In this document: one piece after another, positions 1 to 6,777 of the stretch
How the letters are laid out: every line of letters starts with the position of its first letter
Numbering within the stretch: the stretch's first letter is position 1
DNA from: Microbispora hainanensis
GTDB taxonomy: Bacteria; Actinomycetota; Actinomycetes; Streptosporangiales; Streptosporangiaceae
Direction of reading: 5' to 3'
DNA length: 64,000 bases
Assembly: GCF_036186745.1 (NCBI RefSeq)
Contig: NZ_CP108086.1
Coordinates: 4,898,001-4,962,000 of the forward strand
The notes under the pieces: model-generated
What the model saw: the letters and a program-made list of their open reading frames with translations, nothing else
Told to the model about the DNA's origin: nothing
Databases searched by the model: none
Position numbers and translations under genes: made by a program

Positions 1-276
1 CAGGTGCTCGAACTCGTCGACCGGCTGCGCCTGGCCGACGACCTCACCGTCGTGACGACGCTGCACGACCTCAGCCTCGCCGGGCAGTACGCCGACGTGC
101 TCGTGCTGCTCGCCGCAGGGCGGGCGGTCGCGGCCGGGCCGCCCGGACAGGTGCTGGCCGAGCCGCTGCTGACCGAGCACTTCGGCGCCCGCGTGCGGGT
201 GGAGCCCGGCCCCGAGGGCCGCCCCGTCGTCCACCTGGTGCGCCCGTCGGTCTCCTCGATGGCGGAGGAGGCATGA
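1..276 (+). CDS. ABC transporter ATP-binding protein, C-terminal part (corrinoid/siderophore type)
   Basis: Partial gene; the 5' part lies outside the window. The visible 91 codons hold the H-loop segment (TTLHDLSLAGQYADVLVLL) and the typical tail with AAGPPGQVL and LTEHFGARV, as in FecE/BtuD-type ATPases that power uptake of vitamin B12, heme or siderophores. The P-loop and signature are not visible. The stop overlaps the start of the cbiZ-like gene (ATGA, 273-276), so the two are translationally coupled. That neighbour makes corrinoid uptake the most likely job; siderophore uptake cannot be excluded from this fragment. Confidence 0.85.
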   Translation, partial: QVLELVDRLRLADDLTVVTTLHDLSLAGQYADVLVLLAAGRAVAAGPPGQVLAEPLLTEHFGARVRVEPGPEGRPVVHLVRPSVSSMAEEA

Positions 277-1052
277 CGGGCCTCCTCCGGCCGTCCCTGA
301 CGCACCGTACGGAGGACGGCCAGCGGCTGGGCACGCTGCTGTGGCGGTTCGGGCCCGGCTGGCGGATGATCTCCTCGGCGATGCTGGGCGGCGGCATCGG
401 TCCCCGGGAGTGGGTGCTGAACGCGCAGGTGGCCGCGGGTTACTCACGCATGGACCCGGTCGAGCACATGGACGCGCTCGGGCCCGGCGGCCCCGGGGTC
501 GGCATGATGACGGCGGCGCTGGTGGAGCGGTACGTCACGGCGGCCGACGGGGGAGCGGAGGCCGTCGCCACGGTCGGCCTGGGCGTGCCGACCTGGGCGG
601 CCGCGCCCGAGGGCGTGCCCGACCCCGGCCTGCCCGCCGCCCCTGCCGCCCCCGAGCCCGCTTCGGCGTCCGCGCAGGAGCCCGTCGGTCCGGCCGCATC
701 CGGTCCCGCGCGCGAGCCGGTCGGCACGGGCGATGCCGGGATGCCGGCAACCGGTGGGCGGGCGCCGCGGCCGGGGACGATCAACATCCTGGTGGCCGTG
801 CCGGTCGCGTTCTCCGACCCCGCGCTGGTCAACGCCGTCATGACGGTCACCGAGGCGAAGACGCAGGCGCTGCTTGAGGCGGGCTTCCCCTGCACCGGGA
901 CCGCGTCGGACGCCGTGTGCGTCGCCGCGCGGGAGGACGGCCCGGCGGAGGAGTTCGGCGGCCCGCGCTCCGTCTGGGGCGCGCGGATCGCCCGTGCGGT
1001 CCACCGGGCCGTCCTCGACGGCGCACGCGACTGGCGCACCCGGCGGGGCTAG
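273..1052 (+). CDS. cbiZ: adenosylcobinamide amidohydrolase (CbiZ family)
   Basis: CbiZ enzymes cleave the nucleotide loop amide of adenosylcobinamide or pseudo-B12 so the corrin ring can be rebuilt with another lower ligand. The 259-residue protein has the family blocks MISSAMLGGGIGPREWVLNA near residue 30, DAVCVAA near 213 and a conserved TINILV strand near 168 followed by TEAKTQALLEAG. Between residues about 100 and 165 there is a Pro/Ala-rich linker longer than usual for the family. It starts inside the stop codon of a transporter ATPase gene, which supports corrinoid import followed by remodelling. Its stop overlaps the convergent kinase gene by 4 bp. Confidence 0.85.
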   Translation: MTGLLRPSLTHRTEDGQRLGTLLWRFGPGWRMISSAMLGGGIGPREWVLNAQVAAGYSRMDPVEHMDALGPGGPGVGMMTAALVERYVTAADGGAEAVATVGLGVPTWAAAPEGVPDPGLPAAPAAPEPASASAQEPVGPAASGPAREPVGTGDAGMPATGGRAPRPGTINILVAVPVAFSDPALVNAVMTVTEAKTQALLEAGFPCTGTASDAVCVAAREDGPAEEFGGPRSVWGARIARAVHRAVLDGARDWRTRRG

Positions 1053-2887
1053 GACGTGAACGCGATGCTGTTCACCATGTGGTCGATGTTCGACTGGTTG
1101 AACTTGCCCGGCGGGCAGAAGAACGTGATCAGGACGGTCGTGCCCGTGTCGCCCTGCCGTACGACGTAGGCGATGAACTCGAGCCGTCCGGCCTGCTGGG
1201 GGTCGCTGAGCACGCCCTCGATGCGGAACGCGGGTTTGGCCCCGACCGTCGTGGGCGTCGGCACACCGAAGTAGGTGGTCACGCCGGGCAGCGCCGGGCC
1301 CAGGCTCTCCTGGAGCTCCATCGGCGAGTCGGATGTACTCAGGGTGTTGCTGACCTGGGCGAACACCCCGGCGGCCCGATCAGGCTGGTCCTTGATGATG
1401 GCGTTCACCTTCGACCAGTCGGTGTTGCCCGGCACCGCGAACAGCGCGTTGAACTCGTCCACCGCGGGGGAGGCGATCATCCACTGGTCGGCGTTCGTCT
1501 TGGCCTCGCCCCACGACGAGGGGTAGGACATGGTGAACGGCGCCGCCGTGCTGCCCGGGTAGGTGTTCCACGTAGCGGCGGTGTCCCCGCCCTTGGTCAG
1601 CAGCAGCGCCGCGGCGACGGCGATGGACACCAGGATCGCCAGGCCGCCGATCAGCGGCCCGAGCGGCAGCCCGCGCCGCTGGCCCTGCGCGCCCGCCGAC
1701 GCGACCGTCGCCTGCGCGTTCGGCGACCCGGGAGGGTACGACCCGTGACCCTGCACATGGCCCATGGCACCGGTCGGATGGCTCACCGGCGGGTGGGACG
1801 ACGCCGTGGGCGCCGAGTAGGAGGGATGGGTGACGGGCGGCCTGGTGCCGGGAGGGAACGAGGTGGGCGTGCCCGGCGGATAGGACCCCTGCGACCGCGC
1901 CCCGGCCGGTCCCTGCGCGGCCGGAGAGCCGTGGGAGACCGGAGACCCCGGAGAGGCGTGGGAGACCGGCGGGTACGAGGGCACCGGGGGATGGGACGGG
2001 GTGACCGGGGGATACGACGGGGAGGCCGCCGGGTCGCCCGCGCCGCCGCTGATCGCGTCGCGCAGCGCGGACACGAACGCCTGGCAGGTCTCGAACCGCT
2101 CGGCCGGCGACTTGGCCAGCGCCCGCGTGAGCACGGCGTTCACGGCGTGCGGCAGGTCCGGCCGGTACGGCGTGAGCGGCGGCGGGTCGTGGGACACGTG
2201 GGCGTAGAGCAGCGCCAGCTCGGTGTCCCGCTGGAACGGCGGTTGCCCGGCCAGCGCCTCGTACACGACGCAGGCGAACGCGTACAAATCGCTCCGGCCG
2301 TCGACCGGCAGGCCCCGGATCTGCTCCGGGGCGACGTAGCGCGGAGTGCCCATGAAGTGACCATGGCTGGTCAGCCCGGCCTCGGCCGAGGAGCTCTTGG
2401 TGAGCCCGAAGTCGGTCAGATAGACGTGGTCGGCCTGCGTGACCAGGATGTTGGCCGGTTTCACGTCGCGGTGCACGAGGCCGTGGGCGTGCGCGGCGTC
2501 CAGCGCGGAGGCGATCTGCACGAACAGCGGGTTGGCCCGGCCGACCGGCAGCGGGCCCTCCGACTGCACGAGCTTGCGCAGGTCGCTGCCCTCGACGTAG
2601 CGCATGGCGATGAACAGCAGATCGTCGCGCTCGCCGGCCTCGTACACCGGGATGATGTTGGGGTGGTCGATGCTCGCCACCATCCGCGACTCGCGTACGA
2701 ACCGGTCGCGGAACCGGTCGTCGTGCGCGAGCTGCGGTGCGAGCACCTTCAGCGCCACGGCCCGCCCGAGCCGCTGGTCGCGGGCCCGGTAGACCGTCGC
2801 CATGCCACCACGTCCGACGACCGCCTCGACCGTGTAGTCGCCGAGCTGCCGCCCGACGAGCGGCGGCATCACGGGCCCCTCGGTCAT
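1049..2887 (-). CDS. membrane Ser/Thr protein kinase
   Basis: A 612-residue PknB-like eukaryotic-type kinase. The glycine loop GRGGMATVYRARD lies near residue 25, the ATP lysine is K47 (VALKV), the catalytic loop HRDVKPANI starts near 139 and DFG is near 159, so it should be active. After the kinase domain comes a Pro/Ser/Tyr-rich linker (about 285-400), one membrane helix (about 405-427) and a 180-residue extracellular domain without PASTA repeats. The start was chosen at an ATG with a GGGGGA ribosome site 8 bp upstream; an open frame upstream has no coding character. The gene lies 28 bp after the neighbouring minus-strand gene and probably shares its transcript. The substrate is unknown; the co-transcribed neighbour is the obvious partner. 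Confidence 0.93.
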   Translation of the reverse strand: MTEGPVMPPLVGRQLGDYTVEAVVGRGGMATVYRARDQRLGRAVALKVLAPQLAHDDRFRDRFVRESRMVASIDHPNIIPVYEAGERDDLLFIAMRYVEGSDLRKLVQSEGPLPVGRANPLFVQIASALDAAHAHGLVHRDVKPANILVTQADHVYLTDFGLTKSSSAEAGLTSHGHFMGTPRYVAPEQIRGLPVDGRSDLYAFACVVYEALAGQPPFQRDTELALLYAHVSHDPPPLTPYRPDLPHAVNAVLTRALAKSPAERFETCQAFVSALRDAISGGAGDPAASPSYPPVTPSHPPVPSYPPVSHASPGSPVSHGSPAAQGPAGARSQGSYPPGTPTSFPPGTRPPVTHPSYSAPTASSHPPVSHPTGAMGHVQGHGSYPPGSPNAQATVASAGAQGQRRGLPLGPLIGGLAILVSIAVAAALLLTKGGDTAATWNTYPGSTAAPFTMSYPSSWGEAKTNADQWMIASPAVDEFNALFAVPGNTDWSKVNAIIKDQPDRAAGVFAQVSNTLSTSDSPMELQESLGPALPGVTTYFGVPTPTTVGAKPAFRIEGVLSDPQQAGRLEFIAYVVRQGDTGTTVLITFFCPPGKFNQSNIDHMVNSIAFTS

Positions 2888-2915
2888 ACGGTCTCCCCCT
2901 TGAACGTTCTTCCGA

Positions 2916-4547
2916 TCACGAATCGACTGGGTTCCCGCAGAAGCCGCAGAAACGGTGTCCCTGACCCAGTCGCATGCCGCACTGCGTGCAGAACTTGAGC
3001 TGCGCCTGTCCGCGTGGCGGCGACGGGTTCGGCGGGTAGGAGTGCCCGCGCGGCGGCGAGACGTCCTCCGGATGCGCGTGCCCGTGCGGCGGCGACAGGT
3101 CCACGGGGTACGCCTGCCCACCGGCCGGGGACGGATCCGCCGGCACGGGAGCGGGCGGCGGCGGCCCGACGACGTCGGGAGACCGGGCGGCCTCCGCCCC
3201 GAACACCCTCGTCACGGCGTACGGCGGCCAGGAGTTCTCCGGCGGCGGGTAGGACGCGGCCTCACCCGCGAAGTCCCCGTGCACGGCGTTGCCGGGTGCG
3301 GCGACACCGGGGTGGTCGGTCTGGCCGCCGGCGCCGGCGCGTGCGGCGCTCCTGCGGCGCAGCAGCACGACGCCCACGGCCAGCAGCGCGAGGACCACGA
3401 CGCCGCCGGCCGCCCACACGTACGACGGCACCGACGACTTCGCCTGCGCGGCGGCGGCCGGGCTCGCCACCGGTTTCGACCCGGCGTCCTCCGCCGTGCC
3501 CGCCTTGGACTGGGCGACCCGCAGATGGTCGGCCGCCACCGCGTGGTCGGGCCGCAGGTTGAGCACCTGCTGCAGCGCCGGTATCGCGCCGGTGTAGAGC
3601 TTGTTGTGGTAGGAGGCGAGCGCGTTCTCGTACACGACGTCGACCGGGCCGCGGCGCGGCGTGACCCCGGCGGTGACCAGCGCGCTGCGAATGTCGTCGG
3701 CGGGGGTGATGGTCACCGGTTCGCCGCCGCCCCCGGAGACGAACCCGACCACCTCGCTCTTGCCGTCGTCGATGAGGGCCGCGCCGGGCGCGCCGTCGTC
3801 CAGCAGCTTGAGGACCTTGTCGCGCTCCTTGACGGTCCGGCTGCCCGGCGGATTCAGGTGCGCGGTGTCGAGCTTGGGCGGGGTCTTCGCCGAGGGCCTG
3901 CTCGGGAGCGACATGACGTCGAGCGACTCGACCGCGCCGCCGATCGTCGTGCCCAGCGGGACGGTGGGCAGTGACTGCTTCTCACCGCCCTTGGTGACCT
4001 TCAGCACGGCCGGGGACGCGGGGGAGGTCCCGGTGGTCAGGATCTGCGCGGGCAGGCCCCCGGGCGGCGGCGGGTCGAGGTAGGGGTAGACGGTGACGTT
4101 GGTCGTGACGTCGGCGATGCAGGTCGAGTCGGTCTTCTGCGGCGGGTAGCACGCCTTGAGCCGGCGGTCGAGGTCGGGGTCGTCCAGCGGGTGCTGCTTG
4201 AAGTCGGCGGGGATCTTCACCTTGAAGTATTCGGCGAAGATCCGGTTGGCCGCGTACACGCGGGGGTCGTCGGCGGCCTGCACGACCTGTGTCGCGGTCA
4301 CGACCACGCCGTCGGGCGTCACGGTGAAGCCGCTGCCCTCCGCCAGGTCGACGTCGTAGTCGCGGACCAGTTGCTTGATCACGCCGCGGTCGTCCAGCAA
4401 CGTGATGCGGACATGCGAGGAGGACTCAACGCGTACCGCGCCGGGGGTGACCCGGTCGGTGGAACCGCTGGGGTGCGGGTGGAGCATGGGCGCCGCGAGC
4501 GCCGAAAGCGCGCCCAGCCCCGCGATAAGGGAGTGCAGGCGGGGCAT
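2916..4547 (-). CDS. membrane protein with degenerate trypsin-like domain, TPR-like segment and C-terminal zinc ribbon
   Basis: 543 residues. Order: signal peptide or anchor (1-20); a trypsin/HtrA-like fold with GSGFTVTPDGVVVTATQVV near 70, where proteases have TAAHVV, so the catalytic histidine is replaced by Gln; the region normally holding GNSGGP reads GAPGAALIDD, so the serine motif is also absent. Then a short TPR-like segment (ALQQVLNLRPDHAVAADHL, about 327-345), one membrane helix (about 375-397), a Pro-rich stretch and a CTQCG...CGFCG double-knuckle zinc ribbon at the C terminus. This looks like an extracellular pseudo-protease sensor with a cytoplasmic zinc ribbon. First gene of an operon with the Ser/Thr kinase; AGGAG lies 8 bp before the ATG. 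The function is not known. Confidence 0.85.
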   Translation of the reverse strand: MPRLHSLIAGLGALSALAAPMLHPHPSGSTDRVTPGAVRVESSSHVRITLLDDRGVIKQLVRDYDVDLAEGSGFTVTPDGVVVTATQVVQAADDPRVYAANRIFAEYFKVKIPADFKQHPLDDPDLDRRLKACYPPQKTDSTCIADVTTNVTVYPYLDPPPPGGLPAQILTTGTSPASPAVLKVTKGGEKQSLPTVPLGTTIGGAVESLDVMSLPSRPSAKTPPKLDTAHLNPPGSRTVKERDKVLKLLDDGAPGAALIDDGKSEVVGFVSGGGGEPVTITPADDIRSALVTAGVTPRRGPVDVVYENALASYHNKLYTGAIPALQQVLNLRPDHAVAADHLRVAQSKAGTAEDAGSKPVASPAAAAQAKSSVPSYVWAAGGVVVLALLAVGVVLLRRRSAARAGAGGQTDHPGVAAPGNAVHGDFAGEAASYPPPENSWPPYAVTRVFGAEAARSPDVVGPPPPAPVPADPSPAGGQAYPVDLSPPHGHAHPEDVSPPRGHSYPPNPSPPRGQAQLKFCTQCGMRLGQGHRFCGFCGNPVDS

Positions 4548-4740
4548 CTGCTTCTCCTATGCCTGATCGGAACGCCTCAAGCGTCTCAGCGCGGACAGTG
4601 CTCGACAAGGTGAGTATCGTGACCGACACCCACTTGATACAGCGCGATGATCGCGCCGTCGCTTGACGATTACTTGCAGGCCGATTGCGAGGCGTCTGTT
4701 CTCTGATGCGCGGTATGTCGGCAGGGATTACTCTGCGCGC

Positions 4741-5520
4741 ATGCGCTCGTCCCTCCTCCGCTCGGTTCCCCGCGTCGATCTTCTGATCGGACTCGCGATC
4801 ATAGCGCTGGGCACTCTTGAGGCGTTCACGGACGCCATGGACTACGGCGCCGCCCGCAGTCCCGAGCTGTGGTGGGTCGGCCAGGCGCTGGTCACCGGCG
4901 TCCTGGTCTGGTATCGCCGCAGGGCTCCCGTGGCGGTCTTCATCCTCATGATCCTCGCGCAGTACGCCTGGCACCGGCAGGGCAACGAGTCGTGCCCGGT
5001 CTGGCAGCTCGCCGCGCTGCTCATCGTCTTCCACACGATCGGCGCCCACCTGTCGGTCAGGCACGGCGGCGCCTGGGCGCTCGCGGGCGTCCTGATCTTC
5101 GACTCGGGTGCCGTCGACCACCGCTTCCTGCCGTTCCAGGAGGTCGTCTACCTCACCGTCATGTTCGGCTCGGCCTACCTCACGGGGCTGGCGCTGCGCG
5201 GCTACCTCCTGCGGGCGCACCGGATGAGCGAGCGGGCGATGCGGCTGGAGCTGGAGCGGGAACGCCGGGCCGCCGAGGCCGTCGCCGCCGAGCGCAACCG
5301 GATCGCCTACCACCCCGAACGGCTGGAGCTGGAGATCACCGACAACGGCGGGGGCGCCGGACCGGCGTTGTCCACCGGCAACGGGCTCATCGGCATGCGT
5401 GAGCGGGCCGAGCTGTTCGGCGGCTCCCTGGACGCCGGGCCGCTGCCGGAGGGCGGTTATCGCGTCCGCGCGACGCTGCCGATCGCCCAGGGGGTGCCGG
5501 TGAGCGAGGCCGCGAAGTGA
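4741..5520 (+). CDS. sensor histidine kinase lacking the dimerisation/phosphoacceptor core (in-frame deletion)
   Basis: 259 residues. The N-terminal half has four to five membrane helices and a short coiled region (LELERERRAAEAVAAERNRI), exactly as in NarL-type partner kinases. It then jumps from ERNRIA straight to YHPERLELEITDNGGG, so the H-box (normally RELHD), the helical hairpin and the N-box are missing; the G-boxes (DNGGG, GNGLIGMRERAELFGG) and C terminus remain. About 120 residues are absent relative to the family, with the frame kept. Autophosphorylation should be impossible. The stop overlaps the GTG start of the response regulator (GTGA). The start at 4741 is the first ATG with coding character. 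Confidence 0.85.
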   Translation: MRSSLLRSVPRVDLLIGLAIIALGTLEAFTDAMDYGAARSPELWWVGQALVTGVLVWYRRRAPVAVFILMILAQYAWHRQGNESCPVWQLAALLIVFHTIGAHLSVRHGGAWALAGVLIFDSGAVDHRFLPFQEVVYLTVMFGSAYLTGLALRGYLLRAHRMSERAMRLELERERRAAEAVAAERNRIAYHPERLELEITDNGGGAGPALSTGNGLIGMRERAELFGGSLDAGPLPEGGYRVRATLPIAQGVPVSEAAK

Positions 5521-6179
5521 CCGTGCGCATCGTCCTCGCCGACGACCAGGCGATGATCCGGACCGGCCTGCGCATGGTCGTCGAGAGCGAGCCTGGGATG
5601 GAGGTCGTGGGCGAGGCCGCCGACGGCGCCGAGGCGGTCGCCCTGGCCCGCCGGGTGCGGCCCGACATCGTGCTCATGGACATCTCGATGCCGCGCGTGG
5701 ACGGGCTGACCGCGGCCAGGCAGCTGCTCGACGCGCCGCATCCGCCCAAGGTCATCATGCTGACGACGTTCGACACCGACGAGAACCTGTACGCCGCGCT
5801 GCGCGCCGGCACCAGCGGCTTCCTGCTGAAGGTGTCGCCGCCGGAGCAGCTCGTGGAGGCCATCAGGGTCGTCGCCGCGGGTGACGGACTGCTCGACCCC
5901 GCCGTGACCACGCGGGTGATCGCCTCCTTCGCGGGCCGGCACGAGCCGGTGCGGCCGCCGCAGCTCGCCGAGCTCACCCCGCGCGAGCTGGAGGTGCTGC
6001 GGATGCTCGCCCGGGGCCTCACCAACGCCGAGATCGCCAAGGAGCTCTTCGTCGGCGAGGCCACGGTCAAGACCCACGTCGCCCGCGTGCTCATGAAGCT
6101 GAACCTGCGCGACCGCGCTCAGGCGGTCGTGTTCGCGTACGAGTCGGGCGTGGTGACGCCGGGGTCGGCGCTCGGGTAG
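5517..6179 (+). CDS. NarL/FixJ-family response regulator
   Basis: 220 residues. Receiver domain with the acidic pair D9/D10, phosphoacceptor D55 in RPDIVLMDISMP, a conserved Thr in VIMLTTFD and Lys in GFLLKVSPPEQL. A LuxR-type helix-turn-helix follows (LTPRELEVLRMLARGLTN, then GEATVKTHVARVLMKL). All signature residues are intact, unlike its partner kinase, so phosphorylation by another kinase or a small phosphodonor would be needed. GTG start overlapping the kinase stop. The gene ends in a 9-bp tandem array that repeats its own stop codon five times in frame. Targets are unknown. Confidence 0.93.
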   Translation: MTVRIVLADDQAMIRTGLRMVVESEPGMEVVGEAADGAEAVALARRVRPDIVLMDISMPRVDGLTAARQLLDAPHPPKVIMLTTFDTDENLYAALRAGTSGFLLKVSPPEQLVEAIRVVAAGDGLLDPAVTTRVIASFAGRHEPVRPPQLAELTPRELEVLRMLARGLTNAEIAKELFVGEATVKTHVARVLMKLNLRDRAQAVVFAYESGVVTPGSALG

Positions 6180-6605
6180 CTCGGGTAGCTCGGGTAGCTC
6201 GGGTAGCTCGGGTAGTACGACGCCCACTCGGCGTTCGTCATGCGCAGGACCTTGAGGCCGAGGTAGCCCAGGGCGATGACGGGGGTCCATGAGGAGCAGC
6301 GCCGAGACGCTGATGTAGCCGATGATCGTCATGCCTCCGGCGACGTGGCCGAGGACGACGGCCTTCTTCCGCACCAGGTGCAGCAGGCCGAAGGCCGCGA
6401 TCGGGACGAGCACCCAGCTCCAGTGGTAGAGCAGCGACTCCAGCTGGGCCAGGGCGGGGTTGTCGCCATAGCTGACCATCTCGTGGTCCTCGCCCCAGGT
6501 GCCGGGGTCGACGAGGAGCGCGACGAACTGCAGCAGCGGTGCGACGAACAGCAGGACTCCGGTGACGGTGCGCCGGAAGGCCACCGAGGCCGACGGTTCG
6601 GACAT
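6119..6605 (-). pseudogene. small membrane protein gene with an apparent frameshift
   Basis: It starts at an ATG with a GGAGGG ribosome site and encodes three hydrophobic helices (for example VTGVLLFVAPLLQFVALLV and WVLVPIAAFGLLHLV) up to ALLLMDP near 6290. There the frame loses coding character; shifting it by one base in a run of Gs restores it (VIALGYLGLKVLRMTNAEWA, then YPS repeats and a stop at 6119, inside the response regulator gene). Either a true frameshift or a sequencing error in the G run. The short length suggests internal loss too. The family was not recognised. Confidence 0.6.
6172..6215. repeat. 9-bp tandem repeat carrying the stop codon, about five copies
   Basis: The unit TCGGGTAGC is repeated without a mismatch (the last copy lacks one base). 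Because it contains TAG and is 9 bp long, the plus-strand response regulator gene meets five in-frame stops (first at 6177, last at 6213). On the minus strand the same array reads Tyr-Pro-Ser repeats in the C-terminal end of the convergent membrane-protein gene. Confidence 0.97.
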
Positions 6606-6705
6606 CGATCTTTCCCTCCGGGTCTTTCTCCTACGGCCGGTGACAGTAGGTGAGCGACCCCGGGGGATTCGTCCGCCGCGCGGGTGATCCCTCCTCACCC
6701 GCTAG

Positions 6706-6742
6706 AGCGACTTATCGCTGCAAGGCGACCTATGTGTATATT
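6706..6742 (+). promoter_or_regulatory. possible promoter/operator of the DUF6421-like gene
   Basis: A 5-bp inverted repeat AGCGA-CTTA-TCGCT (6706-6719) lies just upstream of an AT-rich hexamer TATATT (6737-6742) that could serve as a -10 element. The ATG at 6778 is preceded by GGGAG. No good -35 is seen. Weak, based on position and base composition only. Confidence 0.35.
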
Positions 6743-6777
6743 TTCCGGAAGAAGGCTCACAGTACGGGAGATTTTTC

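Noticed and set aside
917..3121. Very long open frames opposite to or upstream of the kinase gene
   Set aside because: Arg/Gly-rich readings on the wrong strand of a well-supported kinase; typical shadows in GC-rich DNA.
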